Positions 34,157 through 43,953 of a stretch of 64,000 nt of DNA are shown here, in pieces. The notes beneath the pieces are model-generated. The model saw only the letters and a program-made list of their open reading frames with translations, had not been told where the DNA came from and ran no database searches. How positions within the stretch are numbered: position 1 is the first letter of the stretch; each line of letters begins with the position of its first letter. This DNA is from Chryseobacterium oranimense. Lineage in GTDB: Bacteria > Bacteroidota > Bacteroidia > Flavobacteriales > Weeksellaceae. The stretch covers positions 4,309,613 to 4,373,612 of the forward strand of contig NZ_CP104203.1 of assembly GCF_025244725.1 (NCBI RefSeq). The letters are read 5' to 3'. The translations under genes were made by a program, and so were the position numbers.

Positions 34157-35467
34157 ATGTCAAATATTGTCGCAATCGTTGGGCGTCCCAACGTAGGAAA
34201 ATCAACACTTTTTAACCGTTTACTTGAAAGAAGGGAAGCCATTGTAGATTCTACAGCTGGTGTTACCAGAGATCGCCATTATGGGAAATCCGATTGGAAC
34301 GGAGTAGATTTTACAGTTATAGATACCGGCGGATATGATGTAGGAACGGATGATATTTTTGAAGAAGAAATCCGTAAGCAGGTTCAGCTGGCAGTGGATG
34401 AAGCTACCTCTATCATTTTTATGATGAACGTAGAAGAAGGCCTTACCGATACCGATTATGAGATCTACCGTCTTTTAAGAAGATCAAACAAACCGATCTA
34501 CATTGTAATCAATAAAGTGGATTCATCAAAAGAAGAGCTTCCCGCTACAGAATTCTACCAGTTAGGTATTGATAAATATTATACACTTTCTTCCGCTACA
34601 GGTTCAGGAACAGGAGATCTTTTAGATGATATCGTTAAAGATTTTCCAACGACCGAATATAAAGATCCGTTTGAAGGATTGCCTAAAATTACCATTGCCG
34701 GACGTCCGAATGTAGGTAAATCTACTCTGACCAATGCTTTGCTGGATGTGGAAAGGAATATTGTAACCGATATTGCCGGGACTACAAGAGACAGTATCCA
34801 GACGCTTTACAATAAATTTGGTCACGAATTCGTATTGGTAGATACGGCCGGAATGAGAAGGAAATCTAAAGTAAATGAAGATTTGGAATTCTATTCCGTA
34901 ATGAGATCTATCCGTTCTATCGAGTATTCCGATGTAGTGATCGTAATGGTAGATGCTACACTAGGATGGGAATCTCAGGATATGAATATCTTCGGGCTGG
35001 CTCAGAAAAACAGGAAAGGAATTGTGATCCTGGTAAATAAATGGGACCTTGTGGAAGACAAGCAAACCAATACCATGCGTGATTTCGAAAAGGTGATCAA
35101 AGATAAAATTGGTCAGTTCAACGATATTCCTATTTTATTCGTATCGGCTTTAACGAAGCAAAGAATCCTGAAAGCTGTGGAAGTAGCTATGGAGGTTTAT
35201 GAAGACCGTAAAAAGAAGATCAAAACTTCAAAACTGAATGAAGTGATGCTTCCGATTTTTGAGCAGACACCACCACCGGCCAATAAAGGAAAATACATTA
35301 AAATCAAATACTGTGTACAGCTTCCGACACCGTCTCCGCAGTTTGTGTTTTTCTGCAACCTGCCACAGTATGTAAAAGAACCTTACAAAAGATTTACTGA
35401 AAACCAATTGAGAAAAGAATTCGGATTTACCGGAGTTCCGATCGAAGTGTATTTCAGACAAAAATAA
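34157..35467 (+). CDS. der: Ribosome biogenesis GTPase Der (EngA)
   Basis: Der has two tandem GTPase domains and a KH-like tail and helps assemble the 50S subunit. The 436-residue protein shows G1 GRPNVGKSTLFNRL, G3 DTGGYD and G4 NKVD in the first domain, then G1 GRPNVGKSTLTNALL, G3 DTAGMRRKSKV and G4 NKWD in the second, and a C-terminal KH-like domain ending GFTGVPIEVYFRQK. Length is typical. A leader hairpin precedes it and a four-helix-bundle gene follows. Confidence 0.97.
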   Translation: MSNIVAIVGRPNVGKSTLFNRLLERREAIVDSTAGVTRDRHYGKSDWNGVDFTVIDTGGYDVGTDDIFEEEIRKQVQLAVDEATSIIFMMNVEEGLTDTDYEIYRLLRRSNKPIYIVINKVDSSKEELPATEFYQLGIDKYYTLSSATGSGTGDLLDDIVKDFPTTEYKDPFEGLPKITIAGRPNVGKSTLTNALLDVERNIVTDIAGTTRDSIQTLYNKFGHEFVLVDTAGMRRKSKVNEDLEFYSVMRSIRSIEYSDVVIVMVDATLGWESQDMNIFGLAQKNRKGIVILVNKWDLVEDKQTNTMRDFEKVIKDKIGQFNDIPILFVSALTKQRILKAVEVAMEVYEDRKKKIKTSKLNEVMLPIFEQTPPPANKGKYIKIKYCVQLPTPSPQFVFFCNLPQYVKEPYKRFTENQLRKEFGFTGVPIEVYFRQK

Positions 35468-35486
35468 GATGATTTGCAGATAAGTT

Positions 35487-35908
35487 AATTTGATGATGTG
35501 CTAGTGCCAATTGCGATATGGAAAAGAAGAATGAAATTTTAAATTTAAGTATCAGATTCTCACTGGACATCATTAAATATACTGAATTACTTGAAAGCAG
35601 CAGGAAATTTGTAATTGCAAATCAGCTCTTGAAGTCAGGAACGTCAGTTGGAGCTAATATTTTTGAGGCACAGAGTGCTGAAAGCAGAGTGGATTTTATT
35701 CATAAACTGAAAATTGCAGACAAAGAAGCCAAAGAAACAGAGTACTGGTTATTGTTGTGTGAAAATTCTGAAAATTACAGTTTTGATCCTGCTTTAAAAC
35801 ACCAGTTATTAAGTATCCAAAAATTATTATCTAAAATAATTTCATCTGCCAAGAAATATTAATCGATTCAACAATTATCACATCATCATATTATCACATT
35901 ATCAAATT
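35487..35908. repeat. Imperfect 14-bp inverted repeats flanking the four-helix-bundle gene
   Basis: AATTTGATGATGTG (35487-35500) and CACATTATCAAATT (35895-35908) are inverted repeats with one mismatch. They bracket a single gene, 35518-35862. On the right side ATTATCACAT and similar repeats (about 35874-35901) add tandem copies. The arrangement has the look of a mobile or hopped-in cassette. Confidence 0.6.
35518..35862 (+). CDS. Four-helix-bundle protein (23S rRNA intervening-sequence / Avd-like family)
   Basis: A 114-residue basic protein predicted all-helical. The motif FVIANQLLKSGTSVGANIFEAQSAESRVDFIHKLKIADKEAKETEYWLLL is the hallmark of the S23/IVP four-helix-bundle family, related to the accessory protein Avd of diversity-generating retroelements and first noticed as ORFs within 23S rRNA intervening sequences. 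Here it sits between der and upp, flanked by imperfect inverted repeats and with no reverse transcriptase or rRNA around. Function unknown; nucleic-acid binding is likely. Confidence 0.9.
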   Translation: MEKKNEILNLSIRFSLDIIKYTELLESSRKFVIANQLLKSGTSVGANIFEAQSAESRVDFIHKLKIADKEAKETEYWLLLCENSENYSFDPALKHQLLSIQKLLSKIISSAKKY

Positions 35909-35912
35909 GACT

Positions 35913-36563
35913 ATGGTAACAGAACTTTCCAAACAATCTTCTTTAATCAACTCCTGGATCAATGAGCTTAGGAATGTAGACATCCAGCATGACAGAATGA
36001 GATTCCGTAGAAATATGGAACGTATTGGTGAAATTGCAGCTTTTGAGATCAGCAAAGGGCTGGAATATAAAGAAGTGGAGATCCAGACTCCTTTAGATAC
36101 GATCAAAGTTCAGGAAATAGCGGTTCAACCCGTAATCACTACTATTCTGAGAGCAGGAGTACCTTTGTTTGAAGGAATTCTTAGCTATCTCGACAGAGCA
36201 GACTGTGGTTTTGTTGCTGCGTACAGAAAGCATGATGCCAATGATTACTTCTCCATTAAACAGGATTATCTTACCTGTCCGAATATAGAAGGAAGACCTC
36301 TAATTGTTGCGGACCCCATGTTGGCAACAGGAGCTTCGCTTATTGAGGCCATCAAAGATCTACTGACCAACGGAACACCCACCCAACTGCATATTGTAGC
36401 GGCAATCGCTTCCAGACAAGGTGTGGAAACCATTGAAAAAGCCTATCCTGATGCAAAAATCTGGGTAGGGGCTATTGATGAAGGTTTGACTTCAAAAGGA
36501 TATATTACACCGGGACTTGGTGATGCCGGAGATTTAAGCTACGGCGAAAAATTACAACGATAA
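35913..36563 (+). CDS. upp: Uracil phosphoribosyltransferase
   Basis: Upp converts uracil and PRPP to UMP in pyrimidine salvage. The 216-residue protein has the type I PRTase PRPP loop ADPMLATGAS, the PVITTILRAGVPLFEGI segment and the C-terminal uracil-binding DEGLTSKGYITPGLGDAGDLSYGE. ATG 35913 is preferred over an upstream in-frame TTG. Its stop codon abuts the stop of the convergent hydrolase gene with no space between. Confidence 0.96.
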   Translation: MVTELSKQSSLINSWINELRNVDIQHDRMRFRRNMERIGEIAAFEISKGLEYKEVEIQTPLDTIKVQEIAVQPVITTILRAGVPLFEGILSYLDRADCGFVAAYRKHDANDYFSIKQDYLTCPNIEGRPLIVADPMLATGASLIEAIKDLLTNGTPTQLHIVAAIASRQGVETIEKAYPDAKIWVGAIDEGLTSKGYITPGLGDAGDLSYGEKLQR

Positions 36564-37256
36564 CTACAACGAAAGATTCCAGAAATCTTTCATCAGATCA
36601 AATAATAAATTGGGCCGTACTTTTTCCATAGGATGCTTTGTATCTGGGAGTATGGCCAATTTTGCATTCGGGATACTTTTGTAGGCACTTACACTTTCTT
36701 CAATACTGACCATATTATCCTTATCTCCGGTCATGATCTGTACCGGAATGTCAATAGCCCAGAGACTGCTTTCATTCAGAACCGGATTTCTTCCAAGATA
36801 AACCATAAGATCTGCAACTGCAGGCAATAATTGCTTCCATTTTGAACCATGTTGTTTATCCAGCTGCTCAGCATATTGGGGAACTTTCAGAAGTATAGTT
36901 TCCGGATCAAGCATTTTACTTTCCTTTAAAGCCTGTTCCTCGGTCCAGTTGAATTTTGTTCCAAGTGTCATGATAGAATTGATTCTTTCAGGATGCCTTA
37001 AAGCAAAGCAAAGAGCAGCATAACCTCCCATGCTGTGTCCGAAAATACAAACATCATTTAGATTTTCTTTCTCCAGATAATCCTTTATTTCCTCAGTGTA
37101 TTTTTGAATACTGATACCGTTTTCCGGTAGCGCTGTATTTCCATGACCGGAAAATAAAAGAGTATGGATGTTGAAATACTTTGACAACTCCCTTTCATAA
37201 GGCTTAAAAATATCGCTGTGTCCCAAAGCACCGTGAAGCAAAAGCAGGTTTTTCAT
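36564..37256 (-). CDS. Alpha/beta hydrolase
   Basis: A 230-residue alpha/beta-hydrolase. The oxyanion motif is LLLHGALGHSD, the nucleophile elbow is FGHSMGGYAAL (GxSxG, Ser catalytic), and the Asp and His candidates are in IMTGDKDNMV and LPDTKHPME. No signal peptide. Substrate cannot be assigned. It ends flush against upp on the opposite strand with no intergenic base, so transcripts of both genes must read into each other. Start ATG 37256 is used rather than an in-frame TTG. Confidence 0.88.
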   Translation of the reverse strand: MKNLLLLHGALGHSDIFKPYERELSKYFNIHTLLFSGHGNTALPENGISIQKYTEEIKDYLEKENLNDVCIFGHSMGGYAALCFALRHPERINSIMTLGTKFNWTEEQALKESKMLDPETILLKVPQYAEQLDKQHGSKWKQLLPAVADLMVYLGRNPVLNESSLWAIDIPVQIMTGDKDNMVSIEESVSAYKSIPNAKLAILPDTKHPMEKVRPNLLFDLMKDFWNLSL

Positions 37257-37457
37257 AATCAATAGTTTGCCGAAAATTAGGAAAAAGAATCGGAAGATGA
37301 AAGGTCATTGAGTTGCGGGTTTCGGGTTTTTAGTTACGAGATCCGATTAGATATCCATAAATTTATTGAGACCCCCAACCCGCATTCCGCATCCCGAAAC
37401 TCGGAACATAAAACCTTAAACTTTGAACCTTGAACTCCTCAACCCCAGAAACCCTCA
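37257..37457. repeat. Intergenic repeat-like stretch upstream of the hydrolase
   Basis: No gene. It has a G-rich left part (TTGCGGGTTTCGGG) and a C-rich right part (CCCGCATTCCG, CCCGAAACTCGGAAC), forming an imperfect inverted repeat over about 100 bases, followed by AACCTTAAACTTTGAACCTT, a low-complexity tail seen in intergenic flavobacterial repeats. No stem is perfect. Confidence 0.35.
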
Positions 37458-38111
37458 TCACGCATCCACTGCCATTACCAAAACACTTACCCTATTCTCT
37501 CCTGCATTTAAAATTTCCCAGGCAATGGATGAAACTGTATTACCCGTCGTAAAAACATCATCAATTAAAAGAACGTGTTTTCCTGAAATAGGTTTTGAGA
37601 GAGAAAAAGGATTCGCTGTTTCCAGACGGTGTTTCTTATCTTTTAACGCCTGTGCTTTTGAATAATGATTTCTCTGTATGAGCTCATGATCAAAAGGAAT
37701 AGTATAAAATTCTGACAGAATTTCTGTAAATAAATGCAGTTGATTATAACCTCTTTCTCTTAGCTTTTTAGGGTGAAGCGGAACAGAAACCAGAAGATCA
37801 GGTTTCTCGTCTTTAAAGTCCAGGCGTTCTGTTGTCCATTCGGCGAGGATTTTTCCAGCATTTTCCCTGCTTTTGTATTTCAGCTCATGGATCAGTTTCC
37901 GGCTTAAACCGTTTTCCTCGAATTTCATTAAGGCATAGGTTCTTTCAACAGGAAACAGAAGCCTGCATTTTTCTTTAATAATAGTATCACTGAAATAATC
38001 AGCATGCGTAAAATGGATATGTTCAAAGCATAAGCTGCAGACTAAAAGATCTCCATCAATGATCCGGCTGCAGTCTATACAGCGGTTTGGAAAAAATAAA
38101 TCTAATATCAT
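37458..38111 (-). CDS. comF: ComF family phosphoribosyltransferase-like protein
   Basis: A 217-residue ComF-type protein. The N-terminus has a four-cysteine zinc ribbon (RCIDCSRIIDGDLLVCSLC) and the C-terminus a PRTase-like domain with LLIDDVFTTGNTVSSIAWEIL, the PRPP-binding motif. ComF proteins participate in DNA uptake or in phosphoribosyl salvage; which applies here is open. The symbol reflects family resemblance. A 7-bp microsatellite separates it from the upstream regulator gene. Confidence 0.88.
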   Translation of the reverse strand: MILDLFFPNRCIDCSRIIDGDLLVCSLCFEHIHFTHADYFSDTIIKEKCRLLFPVERTYALMKFEENGLSRKLIHELKYKSRENAGKILAEWTTERLDFKDEKPDLLVSVPLHPKKLRERGYNQLHLFTEILSEFYTIPFDHELIQRNHYSKAQALKDKKHRLETANPFSLSKPISGKHVLLIDDVFTTGNTVSSIAWEILNAGENRVSVLVMAVDA

Positions 38112-38172
38112 TTGTGTGTTTGATTAAAAAATAAAGATATAATAAATTAGATTTTAGAACGCAATTTTTAAC

Positions 38173-39734
<1,562 letters not shown>

Positions 39735-39754
39735 AATCAAATATAAAGAATGAT

Positions 39755-39768
39755 TGCGATTATTCGCA
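39755..39768. promoter_or_regulatory. Secondary half-palindrome near the regulator start
   Basis: TGCGA (39755-39759) and TCGCA (39764-39768) form a 5-bp inverted repeat, sharing the GCGA/TCGC core with the larger palindrome 20 bases away. It may be a second, weaker operator governing autoregulation. Confidence 0.4.
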
Positions 39769-39785
39769 TAATAATTTTTTAAAAT

Positions 39786-39807
39786 AAATAGCGAACGTTC
39801 GCTATTT
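39786..39807. promoter_or_regulatory. Perfect 22-bp palindrome (operator) between ramB-like gene and aceB
   Basis: The sequence AAATAGCGAAC is followed immediately by its own reverse complement, with no spacer. It is 16 bases upstream of the aceB -7 box and lies in the 124-bp divergent spacer with the RamB-like gene. A perfect dyad this long is unusual by chance and is the natural binding site for that dimeric regulator. Confidence 0.8.
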
Positions 39808-39822
39808 GTGAATATTTTTATT

Positions 39823-39830
39823 TATGTTTG
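39823..39830 (+). promoter_or_regulatory. -7 box of aceB
   Basis: TATGTTTG matches TAnnTTTG, 28 bases before ATG 39859. The palindrome covers its upstream element. Confidence 0.55.
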
Positions 39831-39858
39831 TAAAATCAAATCACAAAATCAACAGGTT

Positions 39859-41436
39859 ATGGAAACAAAGACACAACTGAAAATAAAAGCTCACAAGCAG
39901 TTTGAGGAGGTTTTTACTCCGGAATTGACTGACTTTTTAGTTGCTCTTCATCAAAACTTTAATCAGAAAAGATTAGATCTGTTAGAAGAAAGAAAAAATA
40001 CACAGCAGTTTTTTGATTCAGGCAACCTTCCGGCATTTTTACCTGAAACTGAAGACGTGAGAAACGGAAACTGGAGCTGCGCATCACTTCCGGATGATTT
40101 GCTGGACAGGAGAGTAGAGATTACAGGCCCTGTAGACCGCAAAATGATCATTAATGCCTTGAATTCCGGCGCCTTGACTTTTATGGCCGATTTTGAAGAC
40201 AGCAGCTCGCCCACCTGGGAAAACTGCATTCAGGGACAAATTAACTTGGCGGATGCAGTTCGGCGAAATATAGACTTTACTGCTGAAAACGGGAAATCTT
40301 ACCGGCTTAATGAAAAAACAGCCGTGCTGCAGGTTCGTCCAAGAGGACTGCATCTTCCGGAAAAACATATGGAGATCAATGGAGAAGAAGCTTCGGGCTC
40401 GCTGACTGATTTTGGAATTTACTTTTTTAATAATGCTGAACAGCTGCTGAAAAACGGAAACGGTCCTTATTTTTACCTGCCTAAGCTGGAGCATTATAAA
40501 GAAGCCCGCTGGTGGAATGATGTTTTTGTTTTTGCACAAAACTATCTGGGAATTCCTACAGGAACCATTAAAGCTACTGTTTTGATTGAAACGATTACAG
40601 CTTCATTTCAGATCGATGAAATTTTATTTGAATTAAAAGAACATAGCGCAGGCTTGAATTGCGGAAGGTGGGACTATATTTTCTCATTCATCAAAAAATT
40701 CAGAAACTCTCCCGGATTTATGATTCCGGACAGAGATCAGGTAACTATGGCTTCCCCTTTTATGAGCGCCTATTCAAAGAGAGTAATTGAAATCTGTCAT
40801 AAAAGAAACGTTCATGCTATAGGAGGTATGGCCGCACAGATCCCTGTGAAAAATGATGATGAGGCGAACAACGCTGCTTTTGAAAAAGTAAGAAAGGATA
40901 AAGAAAGGGAAGTGAAAAACGGACATGACGGAACATGGGTGGCTCATCCTGCTTTGGTTTCTGTAGCAAAAGATATTTTCGATCAGTATATGCCTGAAAA
41001 GAATCAGATTGATAAAAAATTTGAATATCACATTAAAGAAAAAGATCTCCTGGAGGTTCCGCAAGGTGAAATTACCGCGAAAGGAGTCAAAAAAAACATC
41101 AATATTGGAATTCTGTACCTTGAAAGCTGGCTGATGGGAATCGGTGCTGCAGCTATTTACAACCTGATGGAAGATGCTGCAACTGCTGAAATTTCAAGAA
41201 CGCAGCTCTGGCAATGGCTGAGAAATGAAGCACAGCTGGATAACGGCCAGGTCCTGAACCGTGAAATGATCCTTCAATGGGAAGCTGAAGAGATAGAAAG
41301 TATTGAAAAATATGTAGGTGAAGAACGTTTCAGACACGGAAAATTCAACCTTGCGAAAGAGCTCTTCAATGAGCTGGTTTTTGCAGAAAAATTCGAGGAA
41401 TTCCTCACTTTGAAAGCATACCCTTTTATTGAGTAA
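39859..41436 (+). CDS. aceB: Malate synthase A
   Basis: AceB condenses glyoxylate with acetyl-CoA to malate, closing the glyoxylate shunt for growth on acetate or fatty acids. The 525-residue protein shows ITGPVDRKMIINALNSGA, TFMADFEDSSSPTWENCIQGQ, the active-site stretch KATVLIETITASFQIDEILFELKEHSAGLNCGRWDYIFSFIKKF (catalytic Arg/Glu region) and AIGGMAAQIPVKND. ATG 39859 is chosen: the ORF runs 17 codons further back into the promoter. It precedes aceA, with a spacer of about 140 bases. Confidence 0.97.
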   Translation: METKTQLKIKAHKQFEEVFTPELTDFLVALHQNFNQKRLDLLEERKNTQQFFDSGNLPAFLPETEDVRNGNWSCASLPDDLLDRRVEITGPVDRKMIINALNSGALTFMADFEDSSSPTWENCIQGQINLADAVRRNIDFTAENGKSYRLNEKTAVLQVRPRGLHLPEKHMEINGEEASGSLTDFGIYFFNNAEQLLKNGNGPYFYLPKLEHYKEARWWNDVFVFAQNYLGIPTGTIKATVLIETITASFQIDEILFELKEHSAGLNCGRWDYIFSFIKKFRNSPGFMIPDRDQVTMASPFMSAYSKRVIEICHKRNVHAIGGMAAQIPVKNDDEANNAAFEKVRKDKEREVKNGHDGTWVAHPALVSVAKDIFDQYMPEKNQIDKKFEYHIKEKDLLEVPQGEITAKGVKKNINIGILYLESWLMGIGAAAIYNLMEDAATAEISRTQLWQWLRNEAQLDNGQVLNREMILQWEAEEIESIEKYVGEERFRHGKFNLAKELFNELVFAEKFEEFLTLKAYPFIE

Positions 41437-41575
41437 GAGAGTTTTTGAGTAAGAGAGTGGGTGTGTAGGAGAGTTTATGTGTAAAAAAGAAAAATCTGAT
41501 TATAATTTCTCATAAACATTACCTAATCCCTGCAACCTACAACCTAACCCCTAATTAACAATAAATCCAAATATT
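41437..41575. other. Spacer between aceB and aceA with simple repeats
   Basis: This 139-bp gap contains two near-copies of GTAAGAGAGT and a GTAGGAGAGT, then CTACAACCTAACCCC. It holds no terminator that I can see, so aceA may be co-transcribed with aceB. No gene is evident. Confidence 0.4.
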
Positions 41576-42856
41576 ATGAAAACAAGACAAGAACAGATCC
41601 ATGCTATAGAACAGGATTGGCTGAATAATCCTCGCTGGAACGGAGTAAAAAGAACATATACCGCTGAAGAAGTATTAAAGCTGCGCGGTTCTTACAAAAT
41701 TGATTATACCATTGCAACAGAAATGTCCAAAAAATTCTGGGATAAACTGAATACTCAGGATTATGTAGCCGGACTTGGTGCCTTAACGGGTAATCAGGCA
41801 GTTCAGGAAGTGGACGCCGGGCTGGAAGCAATCTATCTTTCAGGATGGCAGGTAGCTGCGGATGCCAATCTTTCAGGGGAAATGTATCCGGATCAGTCAC
41901 TGTATCCTGCCAATTCAGTGCCTTCTGTGGTGAAAAAAATCAATAATGCCTTACTGAGAGCAGATCAGGTTCAGTCCGTGAGTGGCAACGGGAATAAAGA
42001 ATATCTTGTTCCGATCATTGCAGATGCAGAAGCCGGATTCGGTGGAAATTTAAATGCTTTTGAGCTGATGAAGCAGATGATTGAAGCAGGAGCTGCAGCA
42101 GTTCATTTTGAAGACCAGCTTTCTTCAGCAAAAAAATGCGGTCACCTTGGAGGAAAAGTGCTGGTTCCCACTCAGGAAGCTATTAATAAGCTTATTGCAG
42201 CCCGTCTGGCTTCAGATGTATTGGGTGTGCCAAGTATCATTATTGCGAGAACAGATGCCGATGCTGCGGATCTTCTGACTTCGGATATTGATGACAGGGA
42301 TAAAAAATTTGTGACCGGAGAAAGAACTTCCGAAGGTTTCTATGTAGTGAAGAACGGAGTAGAGCAGGGAATTGACAGGGGATTATCATACGCTCCATAT
42401 GCAGACCTGATCTGGATGGAAACTTCCAATCCTGACCTGGAGCAGGCCAGAAAATTTGCTGAAGGCATCCATGCTCAGTTTCCGGGAAAAATGCTGGCTT
42501 ATAACTGTTCGCCGTCATTCAACTGGGCAGCAAGGCTTAGTGTGGAAGAAATGGCGAATTTCCGTGAAGAGCTTGCCAAAATGGGCTACAAATTCCAGTT
42601 TATTACACTGGCAGGTTTCCATGCTCTGAATACAGCGATGTTCGAACTTGCTTTAGCTTATAAAGAAAGAGGAATGGCCGGATATTCCGAACTTCAGGAA
42701 AGAGAGTTTGCCCTTCAGCAGAAAGGTTTCAGGGCGGTAAAACACCAGTCGTTTGTAGGCACAGGATATTTTGATGAGGTTCAGAATGTTGTGACCAACG
42801 GCTCTTCTGCAACAGTAGCAATGAAAGATTCTACAGAAACCGCACAGTTCCATTGA
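41576..42856 (+). CDS. aceA: Isocitrate lyase
   Basis: AceA splits isocitrate into succinate and glyoxylate. The 426-residue protein carries the catalytic signature SAKKCGHLGGKVLVPTQEA (KKCGH), the metal-binding ADAEAGFGG, VHFEDQ, ARTDADAADL, and LAYNCSPSFNWA. Length matches the short bacterial form. It follows aceB without a terminator, and both are under the inferred control of the divergent RamB-like regulator. Confidence 0.98.
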   Translation: MKTRQEQIHAIEQDWLNNPRWNGVKRTYTAEEVLKLRGSYKIDYTIATEMSKKFWDKLNTQDYVAGLGALTGNQAVQEVDAGLEAIYLSGWQVAADANLSGEMYPDQSLYPANSVPSVVKKINNALLRADQVQSVSGNGNKEYLVPIIADAEAGFGGNLNAFELMKQMIEAGAAAVHFEDQLSSAKKCGHLGGKVLVPTQEAINKLIAARLASDVLGVPSIIIARTDADAADLLTSDIDDRDKKFVTGERTSEGFYVVKNGVEQGIDRGLSYAPYADLIWMETSNPDLEQARKFAEGIHAQFPGKMLAYNCSPSFNWAARLSVEEMANFREELAKMGYKFQFITLAGFHALNTAMFELALAYKERGMAGYSELQEREFALQQKGFRAVKHQSFVGTGYFDEVQNVVTNGSSATVAMKDSTETAQFH

Positions 42857-42889
42857 TCATTTTCCATATTACATAAAATTTTAGTTGTG

Positions 42890-42917
42890 AACCTTCTCAG
42901 TTTTGGGAAGGTTTTTC
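42890..42917 (+). terminator. Terminator after aceA
   Basis: A 7-bp stem (AACCTTC / GAAGGTT) followed by T residues. It overlaps the first codons of a longer reading frame opening at 42887 and argues against that start for the next gene. Confidence 0.7.
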
Positions 42918-42950
42918 GCTTTGAAGAATGTTTTGAAACTTTAAAGTCCA

Positions 42951-42958
42951 TATCTTTG
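42951..42958 (+). promoter_or_regulatory. -7 box of the thioesterase gene
   Basis: TATCTTTG, 24 bases before ATG 42983, matches TAnnTTTG and lies inside the longer ORF, confirming the shorter start. Confidence 0.55.
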
Positions 42959-42982
42959 AATGCTAATGAAGACGAAATACCA

Positions 42983-43372
42983 ATGAATTTAATTTATCAA
43001 AAACAGATTGTGGTAACAAAAGAACATATAGACCAGAACAACCATGTCAATAATGTGCAGTATGTCCATTGGGTAGAAGAAATGGCAGGCGAGCACTGGG
43101 AAAAAGTAAAGGATAAAACAGATTATCCCGAAGATATTTGGATGCTCGTTGACCATCATATTCAATACAAAAAACAAGTCTATCTCGGAGATATACTCAC
43201 CGTTAAAACCTATCCGAAGCCTCCTGAAGGTATCAGGCAACCCAGAAAAGTAGAGTTTTACTGCAATGATAAACTTGTTGTGGATTCAGATACGCTTTGG
43301 GTCTTGGTGGATGCGAAAACCCAAAAAATGAAACGGCTTGAAAGTGACTGGCTGGATAAACTTAAAGAGTAA
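42983..43372 (+). CDS. Acyl-CoA/acyl-ACP thioesterase (hotdog fold)
   Basis: A 129-residue hotdog-fold (4HBT) thioesterase. The family motif is TKEHIDQNNHVNNVQYVHWVEEMAGEHW: Asp and Asn-His-x-Asn-x of the DxxxHVNNxxY type. VDHHIQYKKQVYLGDILTVKTY and LWVLVDAKTQKMKRL are further hotdog strands. It likely cleaves an acyl thioester in the cytoplasm; chain length is unknown. Start 42983 is chosen over 42887 because a terminator and a promoter box lie between them. Confidence 0.87.
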   Translation: MNLIYQKQIVVTKEHIDQNNHVNNVQYVHWVEEMAGEHWEKVKDKTDYPEDIWMLVDHHIQYKKQVYLGDILTVKTYPKPPEGIRQPRKVEFYCNDKLVVDSDTLWVLVDAKTQKMKRLESDWLDKLKE

Positions 43373-43467
43373 CAATACAACTTTTACTTAATTAACCTAC
43401 GTCAGAATGACAAGCCTGCAATTTGTTTTTCCGGGTTTAATACACAACTTATAATTATGTTTTGTCA

Positions 43468-43475
43468 TATCTTTG
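43468..43475 (+). promoter_or_regulatory. -7 box immediately before queD
   Basis: TATCTTTG is 4 bases from ATG 43480. Transcription would start at or next to the ATG, giving a leaderless mRNA. Confidence 0.45.
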
Positions 43476-43479
43476 CACT

Positions 43480-43926
43480 ATGATACGGATTACAAAAATT
43501 TTCACATTCGAAACAGCCCATGTGCTGTACAATTACGATGGGAAATGTAAAAATATGCACGGACATTCCTATAAGCTGTTTGTAACGGTGAAAGGAAGAC
43601 CCGTTAATGATTTGGAGAATCCCAAAAACGGGATGGTGGTGGATTTTGGAGATATTAAAAGTATCGTAAAATCTGAAATTGTGGATGTCTGGGATCATGC
43701 GGTTCTTGTTAATGCACTTTCTCCCCATAAAGAACTTGGTGAAGATCTTGAAAATAAAGGTCACAAAGTAATTTACTGCAGCTTTCAGCCTACCTGCGAA
43801 AACATGCTGTATGCCATTGCGGCAAAAATAAAATCGAAACTTCCGGCTGAGGTATCTCTGGCCTATCTTAAACTTCACGAAACGGAAAACTCCTATGGAG
43901 AATGGTTCGCAGAAGATAATAAGTAA
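43480..43926 (+). CDS. queD: 6-carboxytetrahydropterin synthase-like protein
   Basis: A 148-residue member of the PTPS/QueD family that converts dihydroneopterin triphosphate to carboxytetrahydropterin for queuosine synthesis. The zinc site is visible as FETAHVL and CKNMHGHSYKLFVTVKG (HGH), with the catalytic Cys just before. PTCENMLYAI and LKLHETENSYGEW carry the late His/Glu. Start ATG 43480 begins MIRITKIFTF; the six codons upstream lie over a promoter box. It precedes an LpxH-like gene by 27 bases. Confidence 0.88.
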   Translation: MIRITKIFTFETAHVLYNYDGKCKNMHGHSYKLFVTVKGRPVNDLENPKNGMVVDFGDIKSIVKSEIVDVWDHAVLVNALSPHKELGEDLENKGHKVIYCSFQPTCENMLYAIAAKIKSKLPAEVSLAYLKLHETENSYGEWFAEDNK

Positions 43927-43953
43927 CAGTAATGTACAATAAAATTCAGACCG

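Noticed and set aside
42887..42982. Longer thioesterase N-terminus
   Set aside because: It overlaps the aceA terminator and a TATCTTTG promoter box; the shorter start matches hotdog length.
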